A stretch of DNA of 64,000 nt from Thiothrix unzii (lineage in GTDB: Bacteria > Pseudomonadota > Gammaproteobacteria > Thiotrichales > Thiotrichaceae), in the NCBI RefSeq assembly GCF_017901175.1, contig NZ_CP072793.1, positions 868,001 to 932,000 on the forward strand, read 5' to 3'. Positions 26,757 to 36,800 of the stretch are shown one piece after another. Numbering within the stretch: the first letter of the stretch is position 1; every line of letters begins with the position of its first letter. Made by a program: the position numbers and the translations under genes. Below the pieces are notes generated by a model that was not told the DNA's origin, ran no database searches, and saw nothing but the letters and a program-made list of their open reading frames with translations.

Positions 26757-27641
26757 TTCGCGCACTACCCGAAAGCCCAAATTAGTATCGAGTTCATCAA
26801 GGTAACGTTTTTTGCGTGCCGCACTGCGGGCTAATACCGCCGGATCAAACCACGAACCGCCCTTGGTGACATACCAGTGCGGGTTAGCGGAAGTCGACGG
26901 GCTGCCATCGCGGTTCGCATACAGGTGGGAAGTTGTCCAGTGATTGCTGGTGAATTCCCAGACATTACCGTGCATATCGTGTAAGCCCCACGCATTCGCG
27001 GTGCGAATCCCGGTTTCACTGGCCTTGGGGGACGGGAAACAGCGTGGCATATACCAGCGACGTTTTTCCTGGCTTTCCTTGTACGGAAATAGCGGGTTGA
27101 AATGCACTTCCTTACAGCTCACATCATCACCGTGGTAAAACGGCGTGATAGTGCCAGCGCGTGCTGCGTATTCCCATTCTGCTTCGGTCGGCAAGCGGTA
27201 ACGCTGCCCGGTTTCAGCACTGAGCCATTCCAGATACAGTTTGATGTCTTCCATGCGGATATTAATGACGGGTAATCGCCCGCTATGCCAGATCAGTTCT
27301 GGGCGTAAAAACCATTCGGTTGCTTGCCGGAATTGCTCGAATTCAGCGGCAGTGATGGGGTAAGTGCCAATCGCAAACGCGCGGTGAATGGTGGTGAGGT
27401 GACGCGGGTATTCTTCGCGGCGATGCCCGTATTCAGCAGGTTCCGAACCCATTTCAAAGCGTCCGGGTGGAATTACTGTCATTTCCGGGGCTAATTCCCC
27501 CGATTTGCAGCTATCTCTGAAGTGAGGGGGCAGGTTGGCAATTTTCGCAGCATTAAGCTGTAACTCCCTGACCTCCAACGCATTTAACTCATCGACGTGC
27601 GGCGTGGGGGGATCTGCGCGAAAAAATTCTGCTGTTGCCAT
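26751..27641 (-). CDS. formylglycine-generating-enzyme-fold (SUMF1-like) protein
   Basis: 296 residues with a short N-terminal extension and the FGE/SUMF1 fold: [83 protein letters not shown] and [16 protein letters not shown]...LGFRVVREL. The catalytic cysteines of true sulfatase-activating enzymes (in the 'RCAAR' region) are replaced (RSAAR). It is therefore more like the PvdO/EgtB-type or structural members. A longer frame upstream to 27800 is Cys-rich and not conserved-looking, so ATG 27641 is preferred. Function unknown. Confidence 0.8.
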   Translation of the reverse strand: MATAEFFRADPPTPHVDELNALEVRELQLNAAKIANLPPHFRDSCKSGELAPEMTVIPPGRFEMGSEPAEYGHRREEYPRHLTTIHRAFAIGTYPITAAEFEQFRQATEWFLRPELIWHSGRLPVINIRMEDIKLYLEWLSAETGQRYRLPTEAEWEYAARAGTITPFYHGDDVSCKEVHFNPLFPYKESQEKRRWYMPRCFPSPKASETGIRTANAWGLHDMHGNVWEFTSNHWTTSHLYANRDGSPSTSANPHWYVTKGGSWFDPAVLARSAARKKRYLDELDTNLGFRVVREL

Positions 27642-27778
27642 CTGTATCAGTGCATGGTAATAAACTAAAACAACAGGATTATCACCAAATTGGGGACAAA
27701 CACAATACAAAAAGCCCCAGTTTGCACTATATTTAATCCGAGGGTTCATCATTGTGATCAGGCAGAGGGGAAAACTGC

Positions 27779-27961
27779 ATGAAAAAGCGGATGTTAGCAC
27801 GTGACTTAGGGGGGCAATCCCGTAAGCCGCAGGTATTGCTGGATGGGTTAATTATTTACGGACAAGAATTGGGTGATTTAGGTAAACAATTGGAGCGTTT
27901 ATTGCGGCGGCGTGGGGTACGTTCGAGCATGGATCCTGCTTTTGTTTCCCGCTACCATTGA
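27779..27961 (+). CDS. possible small protein, unrecognised
   Basis: A 60-codon frame starting MKKRMLARDLGGQSRK, with GAGGGG about 8 bases before its ATG and a basic, Leu-rich middle (LGKQLERLLRRRGVR). No family recognised. It sits alone in the 459-bp interval between the divergent FGE-fold gene and the aminotransferase. It may be a real short gene, a remnant, or chance. Confidence 0.3.
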   Translation: MKKRMLARDLGGQSRKPQVLLDGLIIYGQELGDLGKQLERLLRRRGVRSSMDPAFVSRYH

Positions 27962-28035
27962 TGCAGTGTCGGCGCGGGGTAAGCGTTATTGCCCCGTTGC
28001 CTGCGGCATTGTTTAGCTTTGTGATTACCCCACAT

Positions 28036-28063
28036 TTGCCCTGTTATTTTTCCATAGTATGAT
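28036..28063 (+). promoter_or_regulatory. promoter of the class V aminotransferase gene
   Basis: -35 TTGCCC (28036-28041) and -10 TATGAT (28058-28063) with a 16-bp spacer. The expected start of transcription is near 28070, about 30 nt before ATG 28101. Confidence 0.5.
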
Positions 28064-28100
28064 GCGGGTCTTTAGTTAACGCGATAGAGAATTGAACCGC

Positions 28101-29282
28101 ATGACAGTCAAATCCTTCCACCCACCCGTTCGTACCCTCATGGGGCCTGGCCCTTCCGACGTTAGCCCGCGTGTATTGAGCGCGATGGCACGCCCCACTT
28201 TGGGGCATCTTGACCCCGTATTTGTCGGCATGATGGACGAAGTGAAAGCGATGCTGCAATACGCTTTCCAAACCAAAAACGAATTAACCATGGCGGTTTC
28301 TGCCCCCGGTTCTGCGGGCATGGAAACCTGTTTCGTCAATCTGGTCGAGCCGGGTGACAAAGTAATCGTTTGCCAAAACGGTGTGTTCGGCGGGCGCATG
28401 AAGGAAAACGTTGAGCGTTGCGGTGCAACCGCGATCATGGTGATGGATGACTGGGGCAAGCCGGTTGACCCCAACAAAGTCGAAGCTGCGCTCAAAGCCA
28501 ATCCTGATGCCAAAGTGGTCGCATTCGTTCACGCCGAAACCTCCACAGGTGCGCAATCTGACGCACAAACACTGGTAAAACTGGCGCACGATTACAGCTG
28601 TTTGACCATCGTGGATGCGGTCACTTCATTGGCAGGTACGCCGCTGAAAGTGGATGAGTGGGAAATCGACGCGATTTATTCCGGCACGCAAAAATGCTTG
28701 TCGTGCGTCCCCGGCATTTCCCCAGTAAGTTTCGGTGAACGTGCGATTGAACGCATTAAAAACCGCAAAACCCCGGTGCAAAGCTGGTTCATGGATATGA
28801 ACTTGGTCATGGCTTACTGGGGTGGTGCGGGCAAACGTGCTTACCACCACACCGCTGCGGTCAACACGCTGTACGCATTGCACGAATCACTGGTGATGTT
28901 GCAAGAAGAAGGCTTGGAAAATTCATGGGCGCGTCATGCGCGTAACCATCAAGCCCTGAAAGCGGGTATCGAAGCAATGGGCTTGCGTTTTGTGGTGGAT
29001 GAGGCTTACCGCTTGCCACAACTGAACTCCGTCACGCTGCCTGAAGGCGTGGATGAAGCGGCAGTGCGTAGCGCGTTACTCAACGATTACAGTCTGGAAA
29101 TCGGCGCAGGTTTGGGTGCATTGGCAGGCAAAATCTGGCGCATCGGCTTGATGGGCTTTGCCAGCAATGAGAAAAACGTGCTGAATTGTTTGGGCGCGTT
29201 GGATGCGGTGCTGTCGGGGATGAATGCGCAGATTAATAGTGGTGTTGCTGTTAAAGCGGCGAAACAGGCTTTCGCTAAATAA
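28101..29282 (+). CDS. class V aminotransferase (alanine/serine--glyoxylate type)
   Basis: 393-residue PLP enzyme of the alanine-glyoxylate/serine-pyruvate aminotransferase group: MGPGPSDVSPRVLSAM at the start, HAETSTGAQS, IVDAVTSLAGTPLKVDEWEIDAIYSGTQKCLSC with the PLP lysine, and the C-terminal WRIGLMGFAS. Likely uses glyoxylate or pyruvate as amino acceptor, in glyoxylate or serine metabolism. TTG 28092 is in frame upstream, but ATG 28101 gives the normal N-terminus (MTVKSFHPPVRTLMGPGP). Confidence 0.9.
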   Translation: MTVKSFHPPVRTLMGPGPSDVSPRVLSAMARPTLGHLDPVFVGMMDEVKAMLQYAFQTKNELTMAVSAPGSAGMETCFVNLVEPGDKVIVCQNGVFGGRMKENVERCGATAIMVMDDWGKPVDPNKVEAALKANPDAKVVAFVHAETSTGAQSDAQTLVKLAHDYSCLTIVDAVTSLAGTPLKVDEWEIDAIYSGTQKCLSCVPGISPVSFGERAIERIKNRKTPVQSWFMDMNLVMAYWGGAGKRAYHHTAAVNTLYALHESLVMLQEEGLENSWARHARNHQALKAGIEAMGLRFVVDEAYRLPQLNSVTLPEGVDEAAVRSALLNDYSLEIGAGLGALAGKIWRIGLMGFASNEKNVLNCLGALDAVLSGMNAQINSGVAVKAAKQAFAK

Positions 29283-29294
29283 CTGTCCATGAAC

Positions 29295-29322
29295 GTAGAG
29301 ACGCAAAATCTTGCGTCTCTAC
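29295..29322. repeat. 12-bp perfect hairpin between convergent genes
   Basis: GTAGAGACGCAA (29295-29306) and TTGCGTCTCTAC (29311-29322) with a 4-base loop. It sits between the convergent aminotransferase and DUF1501 genes and can serve as a bidirectional terminator. The GTAGAGACG...CGTCTCTAC core is, from memory, a dispersed palindrome type seen in several bacteria, including cyanobacteria. Confidence 0.8.
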
Positions 29323-29339
29323 TTGTCCCGAAAATTGTT

Positions 29340-30476
29340 TCAGGCAATAAACGGAATTTCTGCCACACCCCACGGGCTTGGTTTTTGCCACCACCGCCGC
29401 GCCAGCGTCGCATAAATTGATCTGAAATCAATGTGGTATTGCTCATCCCCTGCATTGAGTGCGTGCAAATCGGGCTGTTGCCCATAAAGCCCACCTTTGA
29501 CCGCTCCTCCCATGACCAAGTGCGCAGCGGCTGAGCCGTGATCAGTGCCCATACTATGATTTTCCGCAGCCCGTCGCCCAAATTCGGAATAAGTGACAAC
29601 CACGACATCTTCCCAACGTCCATGTTGCTGCATTACCCGGCTGAAATTGGCAAGACCCGTGGCGAGTTCAGCTAGTAAGCGTTGGTGTAGTACGCTTTGG
29701 GAGACGTGTGTGTCGAAATTACCAAGACCGACTTTGTATACTGGAATGTCAAAGCCACTCAGAATCATGCGTGCAGCCGTTGCTAGTCCATTACCAAATT
29801 CACCTGTCGGGAATTGTTGTTTAATATCGTGATTAGCTTGTAGTTGTCGGGAAACTTGTACTCCCGCACTCAGCAACTTTTGTTGCGTTGCCATGATGTG
29901 TGCCAATAGGGGATTGTTGTCTGTTGCATTACTGGGGCGTAATTTGCTAATGGTTTCAATAAATTCGTCCGGGTCATGCAGGTTGATGGCATTAAATCCC
30001 GAACCTGCCAGTGGCCCCAGCCCATCGCCCACAGCAATCCCTTGTAATTGCTGGCGTTGCTCCCGAAACACTTGACTGACCCAGCCTTGCTCCGTGTTCT
30101 GGTTGGCATTAGCGGTTTCCCATGTATGAATGGAGGTGAAGTGGGAGCGTGCTTGTTCTTGCCCCTGCACACCAATGCCCTGAATCCATGCCAATTCCTT
30201 GTTCTGCCACAGCGGCAAGAGTGGTTTCATGGCGGGGTGCATTCCCATGCCTTCACCCAAATCCAGCACCTGTTTTTGCGGTATGGCAAGTTTGGGGCGT
30301 AATTGGTAATACGCTGCGTCCTGATACGGAATCAGCGTATTCAGGCTGTCATTCCCACCCTTCAATTCAACCAAAACGACAATGCGTTGGCGTTCACTGG
30401 CAGTTGTATTTGTTGACGGTAGCAGGTGTAAGAACGGTACAATGCTAAGGCTTTTCAAAAAGTCACGACGCTTCAT
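29340..30476 (-). CDS. DUF1501 family protein, Tat-exported
   Basis: 378 residues with a twin-arginine signal (MKRRDFLKSLSIVPFLHLLPS). The family belongs to the alkaline-phosphatase/sulfatase-like fold (VLVELKGGNDSLNTLIPY, VVVVTYSEFGRRAAENHSMGTDHGSAAAHLVMG). Biochemical function is not known. DUF1501 and DUF1800 genes occur together in many bacteria, as here: this gene begins 9 bp after the DUF1800 stop, so they form one operon. Confidence 0.88.
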   Translation of the reverse strand: MKRRDFLKSLSIVPFLHLLPSTNTTASERQRIVVLVELKGGNDSLNTLIPYQDAAYYQLRPKLAIPQKQVLDLGEGMGMHPAMKPLLPLWQNKELAWIQGIGVQGQEQARSHFTSIHTWETANANQNTEQGWVSQVFREQRQQLQGIAVGDGLGPLAGSGFNAINLHDPDEFIETISKLRPSNATDNNPLLAHIMATQQKLLSAGVQVSRQLQANHDIKQQFPTGEFGNGLATAARMILSGFDIPVYKVGLGNFDTHVSQSVLHQRLLAELATGLANFSRVMQQHGRWEDVVVVTYSEFGRRAAENHSMGTDHGSAAAHLVMGGAVKGGLYGQQPDLHALNAGDEQYHIDFRSIYATLARRWWQKPSPWGVAEIPFIA

Positions 30477-30485
30477 CTATAACAC

Positions 30486-31661
30486 CTATTTCAGTTGGTA
30501 GGCTGGGTCAAGCAACGCAGTCAAAGTTGCGTGGGGAAGAGAGTGCGCCAATTTGGATAACAGGCTGTAACGGTCAAGCAGGCTTTGAGGGGTAATCCAT
30601 GCTGCTCCGCCCGCCCATCCCTTGGGGCTGGGAGGGACGAATAAGTTTTGCCCCAACTTTTCCGACCATTTCACTAATTCAACAGTCGGGACTTGGAGCA
30701 GTGATTGGCTGCGGAATAATCCAACAATCAGGTCAAGCGGTGACTTGCTCAACTTATCCCGGTTTTGCGTTGCCCAGAATGCATCACTCAGTAACACGCT
30801 TTCCAATAATGCTTTGATTTCGTAACCAGAGGCGCGAAAGTTAGTCGCCCAACGGCTAATTTCTGCCGGGTCAGCTTGGTCAGTATTGATGAAAGCATTC
30901 CAGCATTTTTCGGCAATGTATTCGGCGGTACGCGGGTGGGCGAGAATGACATCCAGTGCTTGATCGCCATCATTGACCGTCTGACCCAGAAACGTAGCAC
31001 CACTGGCATCATGATGTTGTGCTTCAAAGACAAAGCGGTTGTTATTGCGGTCAACTGTCCAGCCAGTAAAAGCTTTTGCGATAGCTTTGATGTCACTTTC
31101 ACGGTAATGACCTGCGCCTAGAGTGAATAATTCCAGCAGTTCACGGGCGAAATTCTCGTTCGGTTGCTCTTTGTAGTTCATGCCCCCGTCAAGGTAGATA
31201 AGCATTGCTGGATCATGGGCTATGGCGTGCAGCAGTGTCTTGAAATTGCCAAGTGCGTGTTGGCGGAGGAGCTGATGCTGTTGCAAGATCAGGTTCGGCT
31301 GATTGACCTTGTTGATGGAAGTGGTGAAATGGTTGTGCCAGAACATGACCATACGTTCAGCCAAGGGGCTGGCGGTAGTTAATAAATGCTGCATCCACCA
31401 TTGCTTTAACATCATTTTTTCTTGATTGAGACGGTCGCGGGCTTGCCCCATTTCGCCATTATGGAGCATAGATTCCCAACTGCCCCATGACGAAAATGTG
31501 GGCGAATTGGCAGGGGTATCAACGGCAAGCGATAGCAATTCCTGAATAGCTGCTTGGGCAGATTTACCTTGTAAGGAGTGTAGCAGTGGGGCTTCAGCAC
31601 CAAGGCACGCACGTGCCATCAGATGCTGGGCATCCGCTGGAGTCAGTGTGGATGGGATCAT
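30486..31661 (-). CDS. DUF1800 family protein
   Basis: 391 residues with the family signatures HLMARACLGAE near the start, MVMFWHNHFTTS, NENFARELLELFTLGAGHYRESDIKAIAKAFTGWTV and FVPPSPKGWAGGAAWI. No clear signal peptide is visible. Its DUF1501 partner is Tat-exported and encoded directly downstream. Function unknown. It is the gene nearest to the retron, transcribed away from it. Confidence 0.88.
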   Translation of the reverse strand: MIPSTLTPADAQHLMARACLGAEAPLLHSLQGKSAQAAIQELLSLAVDTPANSPTFSSWGSWESMLHNGEMGQARDRLNQEKMMLKQWWMQHLLTTASPLAERMVMFWHNHFTTSINKVNQPNLILQQHQLLRQHALGNFKTLLHAIAHDPAMLIYLDGGMNYKEQPNENFARELLELFTLGAGHYRESDIKAIAKAFTGWTVDRNNNRFVFEAQHHDASGATFLGQTVNDGDQALDVILAHPRTAEYIAEKCWNAFINTDQADPAEISRWATNFRASGYEIKALLESVLLSDAFWATQNRDKLSKSPLDLIVGLFRSQSLLQVPTVELVKWSEKLGQNLFVPPSPKGWAGGAAWITPQSLLDRYSLLSKLAHSLPHATLTALLDPAYQLK

Positions 31662-31905
31662 TTACTTACAAGCTCGTTTAAGTGGAAAACAACGATGGTT
31701 CGCTGAACTTTTCACCCTCCTAGAGATAGTCTGCTTTTCTGTGATGCAGTACTTCGGCAGCGTTATATAATAAATTAATTCTATTGTTAATAACTAATAC
31801 TGGATTTGATAAGAAAATTTTGTAACGAAATGTAACAAATTTGCGCATACGTGCTGAGTTGCGATGATTACTTAGCATTGTTGATGTCCATTTATCCGCT
31901 AAAAT

Positions 31906-31934
31906 TTGACTGAATAAATGGAATTTACTAAATT
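31906..31934 (+). promoter_or_regulatory. promoter for the retron non-coding RNA
   Basis: -35 TTGACT (31906-31911, 5 of 6) and -10 TAAATT (31929-31934, 4 of 6) with a 17-bp spacer. The predicted start at about 31941 coincides with the start of the a1 repeat. The rest of the upstream interval (31662-31905) is AT-rich and shows no coding frame. Confidence 0.55.
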
Positions 31935-31940
31935 ATCCCC

Positions 31941-32150
31941 ACAGTAAATGAACCCTTGCCTGTTGAACAGTGGATCGCTGTTCGCGCATAAAGCCTGTCA
32001 AAGCGACATCAGCTTGCTCTTTACTAGGGCGGGGACTGACTAGTAGTGCGAATTGCATTGCGTTTCTAGGAAACCAATATCGCACTACTAGTCGTCCCCG
32101 CATCGAGTGTAGCAAGCTGATCTTCTGGATGAACGAAGGTGATTTACTGC
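31941..32150 (+). ncRNA. retron msr-msd RNA
   Basis: About 210 nt. Outer repeats a1 (CAGTAAAT, 31942-31949) and a2 (ATTTACTG, 32142-32149) pair perfectly and are prolonged by CCTT (31954-31957) with AAGG (32136-32139). G31958 follows this stem directly, the position of the priming guanosine in known retrons. msr hairpins: GAACAG/CTGTTC (31965-31983) and TGTC/GACA (31996-32008). msd: an 11-bp base stem (32008-32018 with 32111-32121), then 8 bp (32029-32036 with 32094-32101), one bulged T, 14 bp (32038-32051 with 32080-32093), and an apical GTTTC/GAAAC hairpin. Assigned by inspection; limits approximate. Confidence 0.8.
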
Positions 32151-32152
32151 CT

Positions 32153-32177
32153 AATAGCCGACTTCGTGTCGGCTATT
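32153..32177 (+). terminator. terminator-like hairpin between retron RNA and RT gene
   Basis: A perfect 10-bp stem AATAGCCGAC/GTCGGCTATT with loop TTCGT, starting 3 nt after a2 and 32 nt before the RT ATG. It is followed by only a short U run (TTTCATT), so it could terminate most transcripts and let some through, or mark the processed 3' end of the RNA. Confidence 0.6.
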
Positions 32178-32209
32178 TCATTAAAAATAACGAAAAATCA
32201 GGGATTTGC

Positions 32210-33862
32210 ATGAGCCAACTCACCCGCCAGCAACTCTACGACAAGATTAAAGAAACCTCCAAGGATGAATATATCCTCAGCGAGATGCAACGCTTGGGCT
32301 ACTGGAAGGAAGACGCACAGCCGACGCTGGCAGCATCCCTGATCAAACGCCGTGGCGATTTGCAACGCCAAATCAATGCCTTATCGTCGCAAATTACTGA
32401 CCCGAAAGCGGCACTTAAAGCCATCCACCAAGAACGCATGGCAGCGGCGCGTCAGCAACGCATTGATACCAAGGTCAAGCGCGAAGTTGACCGCTACCAA
32501 CGCGCCCAAATTTGGCATGAAAAGCAGCAAAACCATATCCATTACCTCGGTGACGCTGCCGGATTCAAACCCTCTGCCGCCGATGATGTGTCCGACGCAG
32601 AACGCCTCAACCGCCTAGGTTTACCCGTTTATTCCAACGCCGCCGAACTCGCTACAGGCATGGGCATTACCCTCAACGAATTGCGCTTTCTGACCTACAG
32701 CAATCAAGTCTCGCGGGTGTGCCACTACCAACATTTTGCGATGCAGAAAAAGTCCGGCGGCACACGCCTGATTTCCGCACCGATGCCGCGCTTAAAACGC
32801 CTGCAATACTGGGTGCTGGACAACATCCTGCAACCGCTGGAACTCACCGAACAAGCGCACGGTTTCGTCACAGGGCGCAGCATTGTCAGCAATGCTCAGC
32901 CGCATTTGGCGCAAAAAGTCGTGATCAATATGGATCTGAAAGACTTTTTCCCCACCGTCACTTACCCGCGTATCAAAGGCACGTTTGCGCAACTCGGCTA
33001 CAACAACGAAGTCGCGTCTCTGCTCGCGCTGCTGTGTTCCGAAGCCGAAACGCAAACGGTGGAAATGGACGGGCAATGTTATTACCTCAACAGCACCAGC
33101 CGCCGCCTGCCGCAAGGCGCACCGACCAGCCCTGCATTGAGCAATGTGATTTGCCGAACGCTGGATAAACGCTTGCAAGGCTTGGCGACCAAACACGGCT
33201 TTGCCTACACCCGTTACGCTGACGATTTGACGTTTTCCGGTACGGATACCGCCGCCATTCCCGCCCTGTTGTACGGCGCAAAAGCCACGGTGACAGCGGA
33301 AGGTTTCAACGTCCACCCCGACAAAACCCGCATCATGAAACAGGGCAGCAAGCAGGAAGTGACAGGCATTGTGGTCAACCAACACCTGTCGGTCGATAAC
33401 AAAAAGCTCAAGCAATTCCGCGCCCTGCTATTCCAGATCGACAAAGACGGCTACGGCGATAAAAGCTGGGGCAATGGTTACAACATTCTGGCCAGCATCA
33501 AAAGTTACGCCCATTACGTGCGCATGGTGAACCCCGCAAAAGGTAGCCAGTTTCTGGAACAGATTGCCGCCATTCAACAAAAACACGGCAAGCCCAATGT
33601 GGTGATGAAGTTCAGCAACACGCTATTTCGCGAACGTGCTGCGCAAGGCAAGTTGCCTCTGGACTCCATGCAGGTTGCGCCCGTCAAGCCAGCCCCGACG
33701 CTGGATGACACAATTCAACACCGCGACGTGATTATCGAAGTCCAACAAGCGTTGGGAATCTCACTGCCCGCAGGTGTCATTGCGCCTGTTACCCCCGCCA
33801 CACCTAGCCAGCCGCAAGGCTTGGTATCCACACTGATGTCACTGCTGAGAGGTAAATCATGA
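32210..33862 (+). CDS. retron reverse transcriptase
   Basis: 550 residues. The N-terminal 190 or so are basic and helical. The RT core follows: INMDLKDFFP (catalytic D242), LPQGAPTSPALSN (Q302-G303), YADDLTFSG (336-344, with D338 and D339) and the retron-typical VTG (384-386) in the region that reads the priming RNA. The Pro-rich C-terminal tail is of unknown role. An open frame extends upstream to 31970, but that would cover the msr-msd RNA, so ATG 32210 is chosen. It would copy the msd into branched msDNA. Its ATGA stop overlaps the next gene's start. Confidence 0.93.
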   Translation: MSQLTRQQLYDKIKETSKDEYILSEMQRLGYWKEDAQPTLAASLIKRRGDLQRQINALSSQITDPKAALKAIHQERMAAARQQRIDTKVKREVDRYQRAQIWHEKQQNHIHYLGDAAGFKPSAADDVSDAERLNRLGLPVYSNAAELATGMGITLNELRFLTYSNQVSRVCHYQHFAMQKKSGGTRLISAPMPRLKRLQYWVLDNILQPLELTEQAHGFVTGRSIVSNAQPHLAQKVVINMDLKDFFPTVTYPRIKGTFAQLGYNNEVASLLALLCSEAETQTVEMDGQCYYLNSTSRRLPQGAPTSPALSNVICRTLDKRLQGLATKHGFAYTRYADDLTFSGTDTAAIPALLYGAKATVTAEGFNVHPDKTRIMKQGSKQEVTGIVVNQHLSVDNKKLKQFRALLFQIDKDGYGDKSWGNGYNILASIKSYAHYVRMVNPAKGSQFLEQIAAIQQKHGKPNVVMKFSNTLFRERAAQGKLPLDSMQVAPVKPAPTLDDTIQHRDVIIEVQQALGISLPAGVIAPVTPATPSQPQGLVSTLMSLLRGKS

Positions 33863-36800
33863 AACTGATTCGCCGTACTACCCTACGCTTTCAGGATGGC
33901 ACGTCCGACAAAGTGTACGAAGTTGACATTGTGGAAGCCGCCGATGACAGCTATCTGGTGAATTTCCGCTACGGACGTTCCGGCAAACCGTTGACCGAAG
34001 GCAGCAAAACCGCCGCGCCCGTGGATTCTGCCAAAGCCAAAAAAGTTGCCGATAGCCTGCTGGTCAGCAAGATGAACAAAGGCTACCAAGTGCTGATGGG
34101 CTACAACCCCGTGACGGGGGAAACCATTGGCGCAAGTGCGGCGGCACAACCCGCCGCCGCACCACGCAAAGGCAAAAAAGCCCAAAGCCGCGACCAGCAA
34201 ATCCTCGAACGCCTACAAAAATTCGCCGAAGGTGACAAACATACCGACAGCACAGGCTTGATTGACGGCTACAGCCTGAGCCGCAGCGTGTGGAAAGCGG
34301 GCGAATTGCGTATTCCTGAACTCGCCCCTGCCCTGCAAACCTTACTCGCTAATTTGCCCGCAAAAGCCAAAGACGATGCGATGACGTATTACAGCATTGC
34401 ATGGGCAGCGGGACGTACCAAGGACAGTGCTGCGTTTATCGTATTGCAACAGCTACAAGACAAAATCCCCGCACACTTGTACCAATTTGCGTGTTTACAA
34501 GTCGGGCAGCCTCCAGAAAGCTGTTTGCCGCAACTCGACCAAACGTTGGATGCGGTACAAGCGATTAAAGCCATCCAAACCTTCGACCATTACGCTGCGA
34601 TGTCTTTTGACCGTGTGAACAAGGAAGATCGGGCGTACATCCAGCAAGTGCTGCATTGGCACGGGCTGACCGCCGCTGTCGAACAAGCATTAAGTCAAAC
34701 CGTATTGGCAGATGCGGATCAGGATTTCATGCAATTGCGTGTCGATGCCGCCAGTTACGCCACGATTCAGGCGAACAAAGCCGCCGTGCCGGAACTCGAA
34801 CCCGCGATTATGGACGTATTGCGTTACCACTATAACGCGTTGCTAGATCAGAAAAAGCACGAGTACCAAGCCGATTTCGACCTGTATATTCAACTGTTGG
34901 CAGGCATGAATCTGGAAACCGTGTTAGCAAACGATACGTGGAATATTGCCCGCGCCAACGAAGGCAATGTGCAATACCTATGGGGCGACTCCAAACGCAA
35001 TCTGCAAAATGCCTTGAAAGCCACCGGCAAAGTAAAAAATCTCAATAGCTTGTGGCAACGGGTGATCAACTACTACGAGCTGCACAGCAAACGCCAGCAA
35101 GAGGTATCCGCAGAACGTTTGCAGCAATGCTATGCCATCCTGCAAACCCATGATGCGTATCACGATGTGGTCAACCGCATCGTCCCCACGATCAATGCAG
35201 ACCGCTGGTTCTATGGCTACCAACACGAGGTTAGCCCCGCCATCCGCAGCAAATACGACACCTCGCTGGCATACCATGTGCGCCGCCTGTTCATGGATCG
35301 CTTTGCTGATTTACGTCAGGAAGCTCTCCAACCCAAAGAACAATTGCTGGAACATTACAGCCAGCAAGTGGTAAGTTTGTACGCGCTTGCCAGCATCCAA
35401 CCGGAAAAACGGGCGGTCGCATTCACCGCCATCCAACATGCGCCGGTCAACCAATCGTTTACCGCATCGTTCCGCAAGCTCTACAAAATGGCAGAGTTTT
35501 TGGATGATCACGAAGCCTTAGCCGTGTTGAATCATCGGTTGGAAACCACGCCAGACGATGGCAGACGGCAAAGCTGGCGCGAAGAAAACCCCAGCTTCAC
35601 CCAGCAAAGCAAACGCTATTTGCGCCGCCGTACCGTGCGCCATTTACGCAACTTAGGTAAGTTTTCACCCAACGATTATTTGCAACTGGCGCGGGAAGTT
35701 CTGGTGTTGGCGGACGATGCCTCACCCGTTGCACAACGCACCCCGAAGAAACAACTGATTCATTTCCCCGACTTGGTGGCAATGAATTTCATCCTGCACC
35801 ATCACAGCCACTTGTACGAACAAGACTATAAGGGCACATGGTTTTTGCAAGAAAATCGCCAGAACGAAGCCAATCAGCCAGAAGCGTTTGCTACCTTGTG
35901 GGCATATGCAGGGCAAGATTTACTCTACGTTTTGCGCCATTGCAAAGCAGCGATGGTGAACGATTTTGCCTACCGCCGCCTGCAACCGCAAACCGCGTTC
36001 TTGCAGGAACAAACGCAAGCAACGTGGCTAGAATTGGTGGTGCGCCCTTACGAAAATACCGCGCTGCTGGCACTGGAACATTTGCGCGACAGATTGCAAC
36101 AAACCGACGTGGTATTCGCGCTATTGAACGCGAAGTTTGCCGCCATCCGCCATCACGGTTTGGCGAATCTGACCCCGGCGCATTTTGCGGAAAACCCCGA
36201 TTTGTTGTTGGATTTGCTGCTTTCGCCACACGATGATGTGCAGTTGTTCGCCAAGAATTACGTGTACGCGATGCCCAACAACCACACGCTATTGCCGCTA
36301 TTATTGGCTCGCCCCGAACCTGCGCTGCAAGCCTTGGGCATTGCGCTGATTGGCAAATTGAGCGATGCCGAAAAACGCGAATACCGCGTGCTGCTGTTCA
36401 ATGCGCTGACCGATGAAAATGCTGAATTGCGCCGTGGTGCGCGGCTGGCGGTGTTGTCGGTCAACGATGCGGCTTTCCAGAAAGACATTTTTGCGCACAT
36501 TCTACCCGTGCTGTTCAAAGCCGAACCAGTGGAAGGTTACAGCGATGACATGCTCGCGCTTGTGCAAGCCGTTGCGCCGATTCATGCCGAGATTGACCAG
36601 AATTTGCTGTGGCGCTTGCTGACGGCGAAAAGCAAATTAGCGGAACGAGCGGGCGCACTGATCCTGCCTGCTCACCCTGCTGGCGCGTTTTCAATCAAGC
36701 AGTTGGCGATGCTGACTAAAATCCCCACCTTGCAAGTGCGGGCGTGGGCAATGGCAGCGTTGCAAGCCGATCCAGAACGGGTAACGGAGCAATTCGCCGA

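Noticed and set aside
32008-32121. The 11-bp repeat (32008-32018 with 32111-32121) as the retron a1/a2 pair
   Set aside because: That would leave only 10 nt for the msr. A longer pair further out (31942-31957 with 32136-32149) gives a normal msr and a priming G in the right place, so the 11-bp repeat is the msd base.
31970-32209. Upstream extension of the RT reading frame by 80 codons
   Set aside because: It lies inside the msr-msd RNA and hairpin, and the retron RT family starts downstream of its RNA; ATG 32210 is the better start.
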